Positions 26,738-35,535 of a DNA stretch of 41,609 bases are shown here, in pieces. How positions within the stretch are numbered: position 1 is the stretch's first letter; each line of letters opens with the position of its first letter. Location: NCBI RefSeq assembly GCF_016654115.1, contig NZ_JAEQAZ010000060.1, forward strand, positions 1 to 41,609, read 5' to 3'. The notes under the pieces were generated by a model. The model did not search any database, was not told where the DNA came from, and saw nothing but the letters and a program-made list of their open reading frames with translations. The position numbers and the translations under genes were made by a program. The DNA is from Streptomyces sp. MBT53. GTDB lineage: Bacteria; Actinomycetota; Actinomycetes; Streptomycetales; Streptomycetaceae.

Positions 26738-28484
26738 TGAACTTGTCCTTGAGTGCCTGGAATTCGGCGTACGTCTTGGCGAATTCCGTCTTGTTCTCGC
26801 CGTCGGTCGCCACGAAGTAGATCCAGCCGTCGTGGGTCGGATTCAGCGCCGCGGCCAGAGCCTCGGCACCGGGGTTGTCGATCGGCCCGGGCGGCAGACC
26901 CTTCTGAGTGTACGTGTTGTACGGGTCCTTGTTGCTGTTGATCTCGGACTCGCTGATACGGATGTTACTCTGGCCCTTCAGGTAATTGAAGGTCGAGTCG
27001 AATTGCAGGTATCGGTTGGTCTCGGTGTTCGTGGTCTTGAGCCGGTTGTAGACGACTTCGGCCATCTTCCGGAAGTCGTCGTGCGTCTTGCCCTCGGCCT
27101 GGACGAGGCTCGCGACCGTGATGACCTGCAGCGGACTGTCCAGCTTGAGCGCCTTGGCCTTCGCCGACAGGTCGATCGCGTCGTAACTGTCGTTGGCCTG
27201 GGCGACCATCTGCTTGAGGACCGTTTCGGGCTTCATGCCCTTGGCGGCGCCATAGGTACCCGGGTAGAGGAAGCCCTCCAGCGGGTCCTTGATGTTCGAG
27301 TTGTCGTTCGCCCAGTCGGGCAGTCCGAAGCTCTTGAATTCCTTCTTGGCGACCGACTTGGTGGTGCCGTTGGAAATCTGGAGTTTCTTGTCGATCGCCT
27401 CGTAGACCTGAGAATTTCGCCAGCCTGGAGGGACGATGAGATTGTCTTTGCTCTTGGGGTCGAGCATCAGCTTGACGGCGGCTGCGGCGGACATTTCTTT
27501 CTTCAGCAGAAAGACGCCGGCCTGGATCTTCTTCCCGTCGGGATTCTGCGACTGGGCGGCGACGAACGCGTCGACGCTCTTGACGACGCCCGCCTCTTTC
27601 AGCTTCTGCCCGATGTCCGAGCCGAAGGCGCCCTTGGGGATGGTGACGCTGACCGAACCCGTGCCGTCACCCGCGTAGTCGGGGGCCGAGCCGAAACGGT
27701 TCTGGTAGAAGTGCCAGCCGAAATAGCCGACGCCGCCGAGGCCGCCGCCGAACACCAGGACGACGACCAGGCAGGCGCAGCCGTTGCGGCGCTTCTTCTC
27801 CTTGCCGCCTTTGCCCTTGCCTTTGCCGCCCTTGCCGCGCCGACGGCCGTCCTCCGGCTCGTCGTCGGCCTCGTCATCGTCGTCGCCGCCACCCGCGAAG
27901 AACGCGTGTTCGCCCTCATCGGGTCCCGGGTCCCAGTCGGTCTTCTCCGGTTCGGGCTCCGTGCGGCGCTTGCCGGGCGGCTCAGGCGGCGGGAACGCGT
28001 CGGGCGTGCCGTAGAGATCGGGCTGTTGTTCGCCGTAGGCGGCGGCCTGTTGTCCGTACGGGTCGCCGGGATCGGCGGCGTAGGGGACCTGGGCATGGGT
28101 GCCCATGCCGTCCCAGCCGCCCTGCTGGTACTGCTGCTGCTGACCGACGTACTGCTGATGGCTCTGATCGGCGTACTGCTGCTGGTCGTTGTACTGCTGT
28201 TGATCGTTGTACTGCTGGTGCTGATCGGGGTACTGCTGCTGGTGGCCCTGCTCGTCGTAGACCTGGTACTGCTGCTGCGCCTGACCGTAGTCGGCCTGCT
28301 GGCCGTTGCCCCAGTCGCCGTACTGCTGCGGCTGCTGCGGCTGTTCCGGATAGTGCTGCTGCTGGCCGTCGTACGAAGACTGCTGGCCCACGTGGGCCTG
28401 CTGGCCTTCCCATCCGATGTCCCCGAACAACGGGTCCTCCGGATGCCACGGTTCGGAGCCTGGGCCCCGGCCATACTCAGTCAT
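26718..28484 (-). CDS. mltG: Endolytic murein transglycosylase MltG (YceG family), Q-rich N-terminal extension
   Basis: MltG cleaves nascent glycan strands at the outer face of the membrane and sets their length. The 588-residue protein has four parts. Residues ~27-123 form a cytosolic Gln/Tyr-rich low-complexity region. An acidic then Lys/Gly-rich stretch follows (~200-233). One transmembrane helix lies at ~236-260 (CACLVVVLVFGGG...). The extracytoplasmic YceG domain starts with VSVTIPKGAFGSDIGQKLKE (LysM-like part), continues VPPGWRNSQVYEAI and DPLEGFLYPGTY, and carries the catalytic Glu in ASLVQAEGKTHDD. Its C-terminus contains YNTYTQKGLPPGPIDNPG. ATG 28484 is preferred because AGGGGA precedes it; ATG 28559 would add 25 residues with no ribosome-binding site. 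The long Q-rich cytosolic arm is unlike E. coli MltG. Confidence 0.94.
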   Translation of the reverse strand: MTEYGRGPGSEPWHPEDPLFGDIGWEGQQAHVGQQSSYDGQQQHYPEQPQQPQQYGDWGNGQQADYGQAQQQYQVYDEQGHQQQYPDQHQQYNDQQQYNDQQQYADQSHQQYVGQQQQYQQGGWDGMGTHAQVPYAADPGDPYGQQAAAYGEQQPDLYGTPDAFPPPEPPGKRRTEPEPEKTDWDPGPDEGEHAFFAGGGDDDDEADDEPEDGRRRGKGGKGKGKGGKEKKRRNGCACLVVVLVFGGGLGGVGYFGWHFYQNRFGSAPDYAGDGTGSVSVTIPKGAFGSDIGQKLKEAGVVKSVDAFVAAQSQNPDGKKIQAGVFLLKKEMSAAAAVKLMLDPKSKDNLIVPPGWRNSQVYEAIDKKLQISNGTTKSVAKKEFKSFGLPDWANDNSNIKDPLEGFLYPGTYGAAKGMKPETVLKQMVAQANDSYDAIDLSAKAKALKLDSPLQVITVASLVQAEGKTHDDFRKMAEVVYNRLKTTNTETNRYLQFDSTFNYLKGQSNIRISESEINSNKDPYNTYTQKGLPPGPIDNPGAEALAAALNPTHDGWIYFVATDGENKTEFAKTYAEFQALKDKFNATTGN

Positions 28485-28606
28485 CGATCCCCTAGAGCCG
28501 CGAGGCGGCGGTCGCGGCGCTTGGGGCTCCGGCTCCCGTCCCGCCTCTTGCTGTGCCATGGCTGTTCGAACACCATCGCATCGCGCGGAACGTTACCGTA
28601 TCGCGA

Positions 28607-29071
28607 TCAGATGACCACTTCGACGCCCTCGCCGGGTGGTTTACCTGACACCCGTTCGGATTCCAACGCCTGCTGAAGGATGATGACCGCCGCCGCCTGG
28701 TCGATGACCGAGCGGCCCTTCTTGGAGGTGACGCCCGAGGCGCGCAGTCCCTGACTGGCCGTCACTGTGGTCATCCGTTCGTCCAACAGTCTGACCGGTA
28801 CCGGGGCGATGCCCTTGGCCAGCTCCTGGGCGAAGGCCCGGACCTTCACGGCGGCCGGTCCCTCGCCGCCCTTGAGGGAGCGGGGGAGGCCGACGACGAC
28901 TTCGACCGGTTCGTACTCCTCGACGAGTTGCCTCAGCCGACGGTGGGCCGCCGGGATGTCGCGGCCGGGGACCGTCTCGACGGGAGTGGCGAGGATCCCG
29001 TCGGGGTCGCACGAGGCGACCCCGATGCGGGCGTCCCCGACGTCGAGCGCGAGCCGACGTCCTCTTCTCAT
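28607..29071 (-). CDS. ruvX: YqgF/RuvX family RNase H-fold nuclease
   Basis: This protein is a putative Holliday junction resolvase, also implicated in 16S rRNA 5'-end processing in E. coli. The 154-residue protein has the RNase H-like acidic triad visible as D10 in LALDVGDARIGVA, E in VRLLDERMTTVTA and D in RSVIDQAAAVIIL. Length and motif order match the family. It starts at ATG 29071, 15 bp after the alaS stop. The alaS-ruvX-mltG-aroE order is the same as in mycobacteria, supporting one transcript. Confidence 0.95.
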   Translation of the reverse strand: MRRGRRLALDVGDARIGVASCDPDGILATPVETVPGRDIPAAHRRLRQLVEEYEPVEVVVGLPRSLKGGEGPAAVKVRAFAQELAKGIAPVPVRLLDERMTTVTASQGLRASGVTSKKGRSVIDQAAAVIILQQALESERVSGKPPGEGVEVVI

Positions 29072-29086
29072 ACTCTCGACCGCTTC

Positions 29087-31759
29087 TTACTTCGCCGTGT
29101 CGGCGACGAGGCGCTCGACCGCGTCGACGGCCTCGCCGACGGCGGCCGGGTTCTGGCCGCCGCCCTGGGCCACGTCCGGCTTGCCGCCACCGCCGCCGCC
29201 GAGGGTCTTGGCGGCGGCGCGCACCAGGTCACCGGCCTTGAGACCGCGCTCGCGGGCGGCTTCGTTGGTGGCGATGACGGTGAGCGGCTTGCCGTTGTTG
29301 ACCGTGAACAGGGCTACGACGGCGGCCCGTCCGCCCTGGATGCGGCCGCGCACGTCGAGGACCAGCTTGCGCAGGTCGTCGGGGCTGGTGCCGTCCGGGA
29401 CCTGGCCGGTGACGACCGCGATGCCGTGCACGTCCTTGGCGGACTCGACGAGACCGGCGGCGGCCTGGAGCACCTTCTCGGCGCGGAACTTCTCGATCTC
29501 CTTCTCGGCGTCCTTCAGCTTGCCGAGCATGGCGGAGACCTTCTCCGGAAGCTCCTCCGGACGCCCCTTGATCAGCTCCTGGAGCTGGGCGACGACCGTG
29601 TGCTCCCGGGCGAGGAAGTTGTAGGCGTCGACACCGACGAGCGCTTCGATACGGCGGACTCCGGAGCCGATCGATGACTCGCCGAGCAGCTTGACCAGGC
29701 CGAGCTGGGAGGTGTTGTGGACGTGGGTGCCGCCGCACAGCTCCTTGGAGAAGTCGCCGATGGTGACGACGCGGACCCGCTCGCCGTACTTCTCGCCGAA
29801 CTCGGCGATGGCGCCCTGCTTCTTGGCCTCGTCGAGGCTGAGGATCTCGGCGTGCACGTCCAGGTCGCGGGCGAGCACCTCGTTGATCTTCTGCTCGACG
29901 TCGGTCATCACGGCGGTGGGAACCGCGGACGGCGATCCGAAGTCGAAGCGGAAGCGGCCCGGCTGGTTCTCGGAACCGGCCTGCGCGGCCGTCGGGCCCA
30001 GCGCGTCGCGGAGCGCCTGGTGGGTGAGGTGGGTGGCCGAGTGGGCGCGGGCGATGGCGGTACGGCGGCGGATGTCGATCGCGGCCTCGGCCTTGGCGCC
30101 GACGGTGACCTCGCCGAACTGGACGACGCCCTTGTGGACGTAAACCCCAGGCACCGGCTTCTGGCAGTCGCGGATCTCGATCACGGCACCGGACTCGACC
30201 TTGATCCGGCCGGTGTCGCCGATCTGGCCGCCGCCCTCGGCGTAGAAGGGGGTGCGGTCGAGGACGATCTCGACCTCGTCGCCCTCGGTCGCGGCCGGGG
30301 AGGAGACGCCGTCGACGAGGATGCCGACGATCGTGGACTCCCCCTGGGTGTCCGAGTAACCGATGAAGTCGGTCTCGCCGGCCTTGTCCGCGATCTCGCG
30401 GTAGGCGCCGACGCCGGCGTGGCCGGTCTTCTTGGCCTGGGCGTCGGCCTTGGCCTGGTCGCGCTGCTGCTTCATCAGGCGCCGGAAGCCGTCCTCGTCC
30501 ACGGAAAGGCCCTGTTCGGCGGCCATTTCGAGGGTGAGGTCGATCGGGAAGCCCCAGGTGTCGTGGAGCAGGAACGCCTTGTCGCCGGCGAGCACCTTGC
30601 CGCCGTTCTCCTTCGTCTCGGAGATGGCGGTGTCGAGGATGTTGGTGCCGGCCTTCAGCGTCTTGACGAAGGCGGCCTCCTCGGCGAGGGCGACGGTCTC
30701 GATGCGCTGGCGGTCGGTGACCAGCTCGGGGTACTGCTGGCCCATCATCGCGATGACCGTGTCGATGAGGTCCTTGACGACCAGGCCGGTGGCGCCGAGG
30801 AGGCGCATGTTGCGGATGGCGCGGCGCATGATGCGGCGGAGGACGTAACCGCGGCCCTCGTTGCCGGGGGTCACGCCGTCGCCGATGAGCATCACGGACG
30901 TACGCATGTGGTCGGTCACCACGCGCAGGGAGACATCGGACTCGTGCGAGTCGCCGTACTCGACACCGGTCAGCTCGGTGGCCTTCTTGATGACGGCCAT
31001 GGAGGTGTCGATCTCGTACATGTTCTGCACGCCCTGCAGGATCATCGCGAGGCGCTCCAGGCCGAGGCCCGTGTCGATGTTCTTGCTGGGCAGCTCGCCG
31101 AGGATCTCGAAGTCCTCCTTGCCGATGCCCTCGCCGCGCTCGTACTGCATGAAGACCAGGTTCCAGATCTCCACGTACCGCTCGTCGTTGACGGCCGGAC
31201 CGCCCTCGACGCCGAACTCGGGGCCGCGGTCGTAGTTGATCTCGGAGCACGGACCACACGGACCCGGGACGCCCATCGACCAGTAGTTGTCCTTCTTGCC
31301 GAGGCGCTGGATGCGCTCGGCCGGGACGCCGATCTTGTCGCGCCAGATGGTCTCGGCCTCGTCGTCGTCGAGGTAGACCGTGATCCACAGCCGCTCGGGG
31401 TCGAGACCGTAACCGCCCTTGTCCTGGGGCGAGGTCAGCAGCTCCCAGGCGTAGGTGATGGCGCCTTCCTTGAAGTAGTCGCCGAAGGAGAAGTTGCCGC
31501 ACATCTGGAAGAACGTGCCGTGCCGGGTGGTCTTGCCGACCTCTTCGATGTCGGGGGTGCGCACGCACTTCTGCACGCTGGTCGCGCGCGGCCACGGCGG
31601 CTTGACCTCGCCGAGGAAGTACGGCTTGAAGGGGACCATGCCGGCGGGGACCAGGAGCAGAGTCGGGTCGTCCGCGATGAGCGACGCCGAGGGGACAACG
31701 GTGTGGCCGCGCTCCTCGTAGAAGCTCAGCCAGCGGCGGCGGATTTCAGCCGACTCCAT
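29087..31759 (-). CDS. alaS: Alanyl-tRNA synthetase
   Basis: AlaS charges tRNA-Ala and removes mischarged Ser and Gly. The 890-residue protein has the class II aminoacylation core (residues ~1-250: FYEERGHTVVPSASLI, ATSVQKCVRT, HGTFFQMCGNFSFGDYFKEG) and a helical tRNA-recognition domain. In the editing domain the zinc ligands are in HSATHLTHQAL and CGGTHVHNTSQLG. The C-Ala domain at the end has a Gly-rich linker (GGGGGGKPD). ATG 31759 shares one base with the stop of the upstream small gene (TGATG). No T-box leader is present upstream. Confidence 0.98.
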   Translation of the reverse strand: MESAEIRRRWLSFYEERGHTVVPSASLIADDPTLLLVPAGMVPFKPYFLGEVKPPWPRATSVQKCVRTPDIEEVGKTTRHGTFFQMCGNFSFGDYFKEGAITYAWELLTSPQDKGGYGLDPERLWITVYLDDDEAETIWRDKIGVPAERIQRLGKKDNYWSMGVPGPCGPCSEINYDRGPEFGVEGGPAVNDERYVEIWNLVFMQYERGEGIGKEDFEILGELPSKNIDTGLGLERLAMILQGVQNMYEIDTSMAVIKKATELTGVEYGDSHESDVSLRVVTDHMRTSVMLIGDGVTPGNEGRGYVLRRIMRRAIRNMRLLGATGLVVKDLIDTVIAMMGQQYPELVTDRQRIETVALAEEAAFVKTLKAGTNILDTAISETKENGGKVLAGDKAFLLHDTWGFPIDLTLEMAAEQGLSVDEDGFRRLMKQQRDQAKADAQAKKTGHAGVGAYREIADKAGETDFIGYSDTQGESTIVGILVDGVSSPAATEGDEVEIVLDRTPFYAEGGGQIGDTGRIKVESGAVIEIRDCQKPVPGVYVHKGVVQFGEVTVGAKAEAAIDIRRRTAIARAHSATHLTHQALRDALGPTAAQAGSENQPGRFRFDFGSPSAVPTAVMTDVEQKINEVLARDLDVHAEILSLDEAKKQGAIAEFGEKYGERVRVVTIGDFSKELCGGTHVHNTSQLGLVKLLGESSIGSGVRRIEALVGVDAYNFLAREHTVVAQLQELIKGRPEELPEKVSAMLGKLKDAEKEIEKFRAEKVLQAAAGLVESAKDVHGIAVVTGQVPDGTSPDDLRKLVLDVRGRIQGGRAAVVALFTVNNGKPLTVIATNEAARERGLKAGDLVRAAAKTLGGGGGGKPDVAQGGGQNPAAVGEAVDAVERLVADTAK

Positions 31760-32118
31760 CAGTGGTCCTCATTCCGGTTGTACGAGTACGTCGTCCTGTC
31801 GTTGGTTTCGACGGACCTTGGGTTGCTGCGGTTCTCGATGGCGATGTGCTGCCTGGGGGCGGGGAGTTCGGGGTCGACCGGGGCGTTGATCCCCAGCGCG
31901 TCGCCGAGTTCGGCCTCCCGCTGGGCCATGCCCGCGCGGACGTCGAGCGCGAAGCCCACCGCGCTGTCCTTGAGCCGGTGCCCGGCTTCGAGCGCCTTGT
32001 TGGCCGCGACCGCGGCGAGGTGCTCGGGGGTCAGCTGCTTCAGCTTGCGATTGACCTTGGTGGTCGCCCAGACACCGGCGGCCACGCCCGTGCCGAACCA
32101 GAACGTACGGCGGAACAT
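31759..32118 (-). CDS. Small conserved protein with N-terminal hydrophobic segment, unknown function
   Basis: This 119-residue protein starts FRRTFWFGTGVAAGVWATTK, a short hydrophobic stretch that could anchor it in the membrane. A charged, probably helical middle follows (LTPEHLAAVAANKALEAG, GMAQREAELGDALG), with a polar, Asn/Ser-rich C-terminus. I know no function for this actinobacterial family. Its stop overlaps the alaS start by one base and it begins 7 bp after the next upstream gene, so all three are likely one transcript. Confidence 0.85.
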   Translation of the reverse strand: MFRRTFWFGTGVAAGVWATTKVNRKLKQLTPEHLAAVAANKALEAGHRLKDSAVGFALDVRAGMAQREAELGDALGINAPVDPELPAPRQHIAIENRSNPRSVETNDRTTYSYNRNEDH

Positions 32119-32125
32119 CGCTCGG

Positions 32126-32572
32126 TCAGTCCTTCTTCCGGGTGCGCTTGCCCCGCCGTCCGGCCGGGACGGTACGGCCCACGATCACCGTACGACGGGA
32201 CGCCCCGGACGGCGCGGGCACGTCCTCGCGGCGGCCGCCCAGGGCCCGGCGGACGCCGTAGCCGAAGGCCGCGACCTTGACGAGGGGACCGCCGAAGGTG
32301 GAGGCGACGGTGGTGGACAGGGCGGAGGCGTTCGACGTGACTTCCTGGACGTCGGTCGCGATCGCGTCGACCCGGTCGATCTGGGTCTGCGCCGAGCGCA
32401 CCGCCGCGGAGGCGTCCGCCAGGAGCGGGACGGCCTGGTCCGTCACGTCCGCGACCAGCTTGGTGGTCGCCTTGAGCGTCTGGGCCAGCCTCACCAGTGC
32501 GACGGCGAGGAAGGAGACCAGGATCGCCCAGAAGACGGCCACCAGGATCCCGGCCACCTCTCCACCGGACAC
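32126..32572 (-). CDS. DUF948-like single-pass membrane protein
   Basis: This 148-residue protein has an N-terminal transmembrane helix (residues ~6-28, VAGILVAVFWAILVSFLAVA). A long helical, possibly coiled-coil region follows (residues 29-95, LVRLAQTLKATTKLVADVTD...VDAIATDVQEVTS) and a basic Arg/Lys-rich tail. This architecture matches the DUF948 family (B. subtilis YtxG-like). GTG 32572 is the first codon of the transcription unit that reads on into alaS, ruvX and mltG. The role is unknown. The basic tail could bind nucleic acid or membrane lipids, but this is a guess. Confidence 0.87.
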   Translation of the reverse strand: MSGGEVAGILVAVFWAILVSFLAVALVRLAQTLKATTKLVADVTDQAVPLLADASAAVRSAQTQIDRVDAIATDVQEVTSNASALSTTVASTFGGPLVKVAAFGYGVRRALGGRREDVPAPSGASRRTVIVGRTVPAGRRGKRTRKKD

Positions 32573-32685
32573 CTGACACCCGCTCTCATAAACACCTGTA
32601 GATAACTGGTCCCGAGCCTATCGCGCCGAGGATGGCGCTCCGTACCGCATTACCGCCCCGCGCGCGGTGGAGTTGGGCGAAGCGA

Positions 32686-32715
32686 TTGTACGGACTGAAC
32701 ACGGTTCAGTACGCT
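32686..32715 (+). promoter_or_regulatory. Promoter with internal palindrome, probably giving a leaderless mRNA
   Basis: TTGTAC (32686-32691) and TACGCT (32710-32715) are separated by 18 bp. Between them sits a perfect palindrome ACTGAAC-ACG-GTTCAGT (32694-32710) that reaches the -10. The predicted start point (~32722) is about 3 bases from ATG 32725, leaving no ribosome-binding site. Confidence 0.55.
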
Positions 32716-32724
32716 CCGTGTTCC

Positions 32725-34887
32725 ATGCGAGCTTCCCATGGCGGCGACGCCACCGCGGACGGCAATCTGCCCCTCGAACCCGACCGGTTCGTGGGCCGCT
32801 CGGCCGAACTCACCGAACTGGCACGGGCGCTCGACGCGTCGCGTCTGGTCACGGTGACCGGGCCCGGCGGGGTCGGCAAGTCCCGGCTCGCGGCCCACGC
32901 GGCGGCCCGGTCCGCTCCCCCGGACGGCGTGTGGCGGGTGGAGCTGGCGTCGGTGCGCGATCCGGAACTCGTGGACTTCGCGGTCGTGGAGGCGCTGGGG
33001 CTGACGGATCACACCACGCGGCTGCCGCGGGAGGCACTGCTCACGTATCTGGCGGGTCGTCAACTCCTGTTGCTGCTGGACGGGTTCGAGCATCTGGTGG
33101 AGGTGTGCGCCCCTCTGGTGGCCGAGTTGGTGGGGCGGGTGCCGGGGCTGCGGGTGCTGGCGGTGGGGCGGCGGCCGTTGGAGCTGGCGGGCGAGCGGGT
33201 GGTGGCGCTGGCGCCGCTGGGCGAGGGCGAGGCGGTCGAGCTGCTGGCTGAGCGGGCCGCGCAGCAGGGGGTCGTCCTCGGCGAAGAGGACGCGGACGTA
33301 CGGGAGTTGTGCCGGCGCCTTGACGGGATCCCCCTCGCCGTCGAACTGGCGGCGGGGCGGCTGCGGGCCCTGTCGCCCGGGGAGTTGCTGGCGCGGTTCG
33401 ACGACCGGTTCCGGCTGCTGGCGGGTGGGCGCAGGGACGCGTTGCCCCGGCATCAGACGCTGCGGACGGCGATCGGCTGGAGCCATGAGCTGTGCACGCC
33501 CGAGGAGCGGTTGCTGTGGGCGCGGCTGTCGGTGTTCGCCGGGCGCTTCGACCTGGAGGCCGCCGAGTACGTCTGCGGCGGCGACGGACTCCCCTCGGAC
33601 GGCGTCCTCGACGTGCTGGCCGAACTCCTCGCGCAGTCCGTGGTCGTCCGTGAGTTGACGGCGACGGGTGTGCGCTACCGGATGCTCGACACGATCCGGG
33701 CCTACGGCGCCGACTGGCTGGAGGCGACCGGGGACGCGGCCCGGCTGCGGCGCAGGCACCGGGACTGGTATCTGGGGCTTGCCACCTGGTGCGAGCTGGA
33801 CTGGTTCTCGCCGCGTCAGGGCGAGGTCGCCGCGCGGGTCGAGGCGGAGCTGCCGAATCTGCGCGGCGCCCTGGAGTACTGCCTGACCGAGCCGGACGAG
33901 ACACATCTGGGCCAGTACCTGGCGGGCTCCCTGTGGTTCTACTGGGCGGGCTGCGGACGGCTCTCGGAGGGCCGGCACTGGCTGGAGCAGGCCGTACAGC
34001 TCGACTCCGACAACGACCAGTCGCGGCTGAAGGCCCTTTGGGTGCTCGGCTATGTGGCGATCCTCCAGGGCGACACCGTGCCCGCGCTCGCCGCGCTCCA
34101 GGAGTGCCGCGAGGAGGCCGACCACGCGGCGAACCCCACGGCGGTGGCGTACGCCGAACACCGCACCGGCTGCCTGGCGTTGGTCACGGACGACATGCCC
34201 CGCGCGGAGACCCTGCTGCGCTCGGCGCTCGACCGCTACCAGCAGATCGGCGAGCTGAACAGCAACGTCCTGATGGGCCAGGTCGAGCTGGCGATGGCCC
34301 GGGCCTTCCAGGGCGATCTCGCGGACGCGGTGAAGCTGTGCGAGGACGTACGGCGGGTCTGTGAGGACCACGGCGAGCGGTGGACCCGGGCGTACGCGCT
34401 GTACGTCCTGGCCTACGTCGCCTGGAGCGAGGGCGAACTCCCGCACGCGCGGGACCTGTTGGCGGACTGCCTGGGCAGCGCGCACGGCTTCCGGGATCTG
34501 CTGGGGTCGGTGCTGGCGGTCGAACTGCTGGCCCTCGTCACGGCGGCGGAGGGCGATGCCGCCGAGGCCGCGCTGCTGCAGGGCGCGGCGGGCGTGATGT
34601 GGCCGTCGGTGGGTCTGCCGCTGTTCGGTTCGGCGTACTACAACGCGCCGCACGAGCTGTGCGAGGCGATGGCCCGCGAGCGGCTGGGCGACGGGCCGTA
34701 CGAGGAGCGCGTACGCGAGGGCGCGCGGCTCGGCCGGGAGGCCGCCGTGGCACGGGCGTTGGGGCAGCGACGGCCCCTCGACGCGGTACCGGTGCCGCGT
34801 GGGCCCGTACGGCCTGCGCCGGTCGGCGTGGACATGCGAAAGCCCGCCGCCTCGCCCACCCGGAAGGGCGGGGAGACGGCGGGCTGA
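32725..34887 (+). CDS. STAND-like ATPase with helical-repeat C-terminus (regulator without HTH)
   Basis: This 720-residue protein has an NB-ARC/AAA-type core typical of STAND signal proteins: FVGRSAELTELARAL, Walker A VTGPGGVGKSRLAA (K52), Walker B LLLLLDGFEHL, sensor-like VLAVGRRPLEL and the GxP motif LDGIPLAVELAAGRLRAL. A winged-helix-like segment around residues 240-330 is followed by a long C-terminal region of TPR-like helical repeats (AEHRTGCLALV, VELAMARAFQGDLADAVKLC). Related regulators (AfsR/LuxR-MalT types) carry a DNA-binding domain; none is visible here. ATG 32725 is chosen because a promoter lies directly upstream; ATG 32632 would place the promoter inside the gene. It is a single gene divergent from the alaS unit, and its stop lies inside its own terminator-like stem. 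Confidence 0.85.
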   Translation: MRASHGGDATADGNLPLEPDRFVGRSAELTELARALDASRLVTVTGPGGVGKSRLAAHAAARSAPPDGVWRVELASVRDPELVDFAVVEALGLTDHTTRLPREALLTYLAGRQLLLLLDGFEHLVEVCAPLVAELVGRVPGLRVLAVGRRPLELAGERVVALAPLGEGEAVELLAERAAQQGVVLGEEDADVRELCRRLDGIPLAVELAAGRLRALSPGELLARFDDRFRLLAGGRRDALPRHQTLRTAIGWSHELCTPEERLLWARLSVFAGRFDLEAAEYVCGGDGLPSDGVLDVLAELLAQSVVVRELTATGVRYRMLDTIRAYGADWLEATGDAARLRRRHRDWYLGLATWCELDWFSPRQGEVAARVEAELPNLRGALEYCLTEPDETHLGQYLAGSLWFYWAGCGRLSEGRHWLEQAVQLDSDNDQSRLKALWVLGYVAILQGDTVPALAALQECREEADHAANPTAVAYAEHRTGCLALVTDDMPRAETLLRSALDRYQQIGELNSNVLMGQVELAMARAFQGDLADAVKLCEDVRRVCEDHGERWTRAYALYVLAYVAWSEGELPHARDLLADCLGSAHGFRDLLGSVLAVELLALVTAAEGDAAEAALLQGAAGVMWPSVGLPLFGSAYYNAPHELCEAMARERLGDGPYEERVREGARLGREAAVARALGQRRPLDAVPVPRGPVRPAPVGVDMRKPAASPTRKGGETAG
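34841..34885. terminator. Bidirectional terminator stem overlapping the end of the STAND gene
   Basis: AGCCCGCCG (34841-34849) pairs with CGGCGGGCT (34877-34885), and CGCCC pairs with GGGCG inside. The stem lies in the last codons of the plus-strand gene and 36 bp beyond the rpsD stop, so it can serve both convergent genes. Confidence 0.65.
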
Positions 34888-34920
34888 CGTGGTGCAGGTG
34901 GTGCTACGTCCGTGAGGTGA

Positions 34921-35535
34921 TCAGCGGGCGTAGTACTCGACGACGAGCTGCTCGTCGCAGATCACCGGGATCTCCTTGCGGTTCGGCTCGCGGTCCAGGC
35001 GGAACGCCAGGGCACCGAGGTTCACCTGGAGGTAGCGCGGGGTCTCGCCGTCGGGGGCGAAGCCACCGGCGCGGGAGACCTCGAACAGGGTCTTGCTGCG
35101 GCTGCGCTCGCGGACCATGACGACGTCGTCCGGCTTGACGCGGAAGGACGGCTTGTCGACCTTCTGGCCGTTGACCTCGATGTGGCCGTGCACGACCATC
35201 TGGCGGGCCTGGTAGATCGTACGGGCGATGCCCGAACGAAGGACCAGCGCGTCGAGACGACGCTCCAGCTCGATGATCAGGGCCTCACCGGTCTTGCCCT
35301 GGACCTTGGAGGCACGCTCGTAGGCGCGGACGAGCTGGCGCTCGGACACGTCGTACTGCGCGCGCAGACGCTGCTTCTCCAGCAGACGGACCTTGTAGTC
35401 CGAGTTCTGCTTGCGGCCACGACCGTGCTCACCCGGCGGGTAGGGACGGGCCTCGAAGTACTTGACGGCCTTCGGGGTCAGCGCGATGCCGAGGGCACGC
35501 GACTTCTTGACCTTGGGGCGGGACTGATTCGCCAC
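34921..35535 (-). CDS. rpsD: 30S ribosomal protein S4 (zinc-independent form)
   Basis: S4 nucleates assembly of the 30S body and contributes to decoding fidelity. The 204-residue protein has the N-terminal S4 domain (ANQSRPKVKKSRALGIALTP, ARPYPPGEHGRGRKQNSDYK) and a C-terminal S4 RNA-binding fold (residues ~93-155, RLDALVLRSGIARTIYQARQ, VVHGHIEVNGQKVDKPSFRV). It lacks the Cys zinc cluster found in E. coli-type S4 N-termini, so it is a zinc-free form. The start is GTG 35535 after AGGAAAGAG. It stands alone here, outside the usual rpsM-rpsK-rpsD-rpoA operon, with a structured 305-bp upstream region. Confidence 0.97.
   Translation of the reverse strand: MANQSRPKVKKSRALGIALTPKAVKYFEARPYPPGEHGRGRKQNSDYKVRLLEKQRLRAQYDVSERQLVRAYERASKVQGKTGEALIIELERRLDALVLRSGIARTIYQARQMVVHGHIEVNGQKVDKPSFRVKPDDVVMVRERSRSKTLFEVSRAGGFAPDGETPRYLQVNLGALAFRLDREPNRKEIPVICDEQLVVEYYAR

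Noticed and set aside
28116..28406. CRISPR-like short tandem repeats
   Set aside because: The repeats are in frame, code for Gln/Tyr units of MltG, vary in sequence and have no uniform spacers.
29717..32605. A 962-codon plus-strand open frame opposite alaS and the two small genes
   Set aside because: Same codon-bias artefact. It spans three clear minus-strand genes and has low-complexity composition.
32573..32724. T-box leader for alaS
   Set aside because: The unit starts with a membrane-protein gene and a short upstream region without T-box sequence or specifier hairpin.
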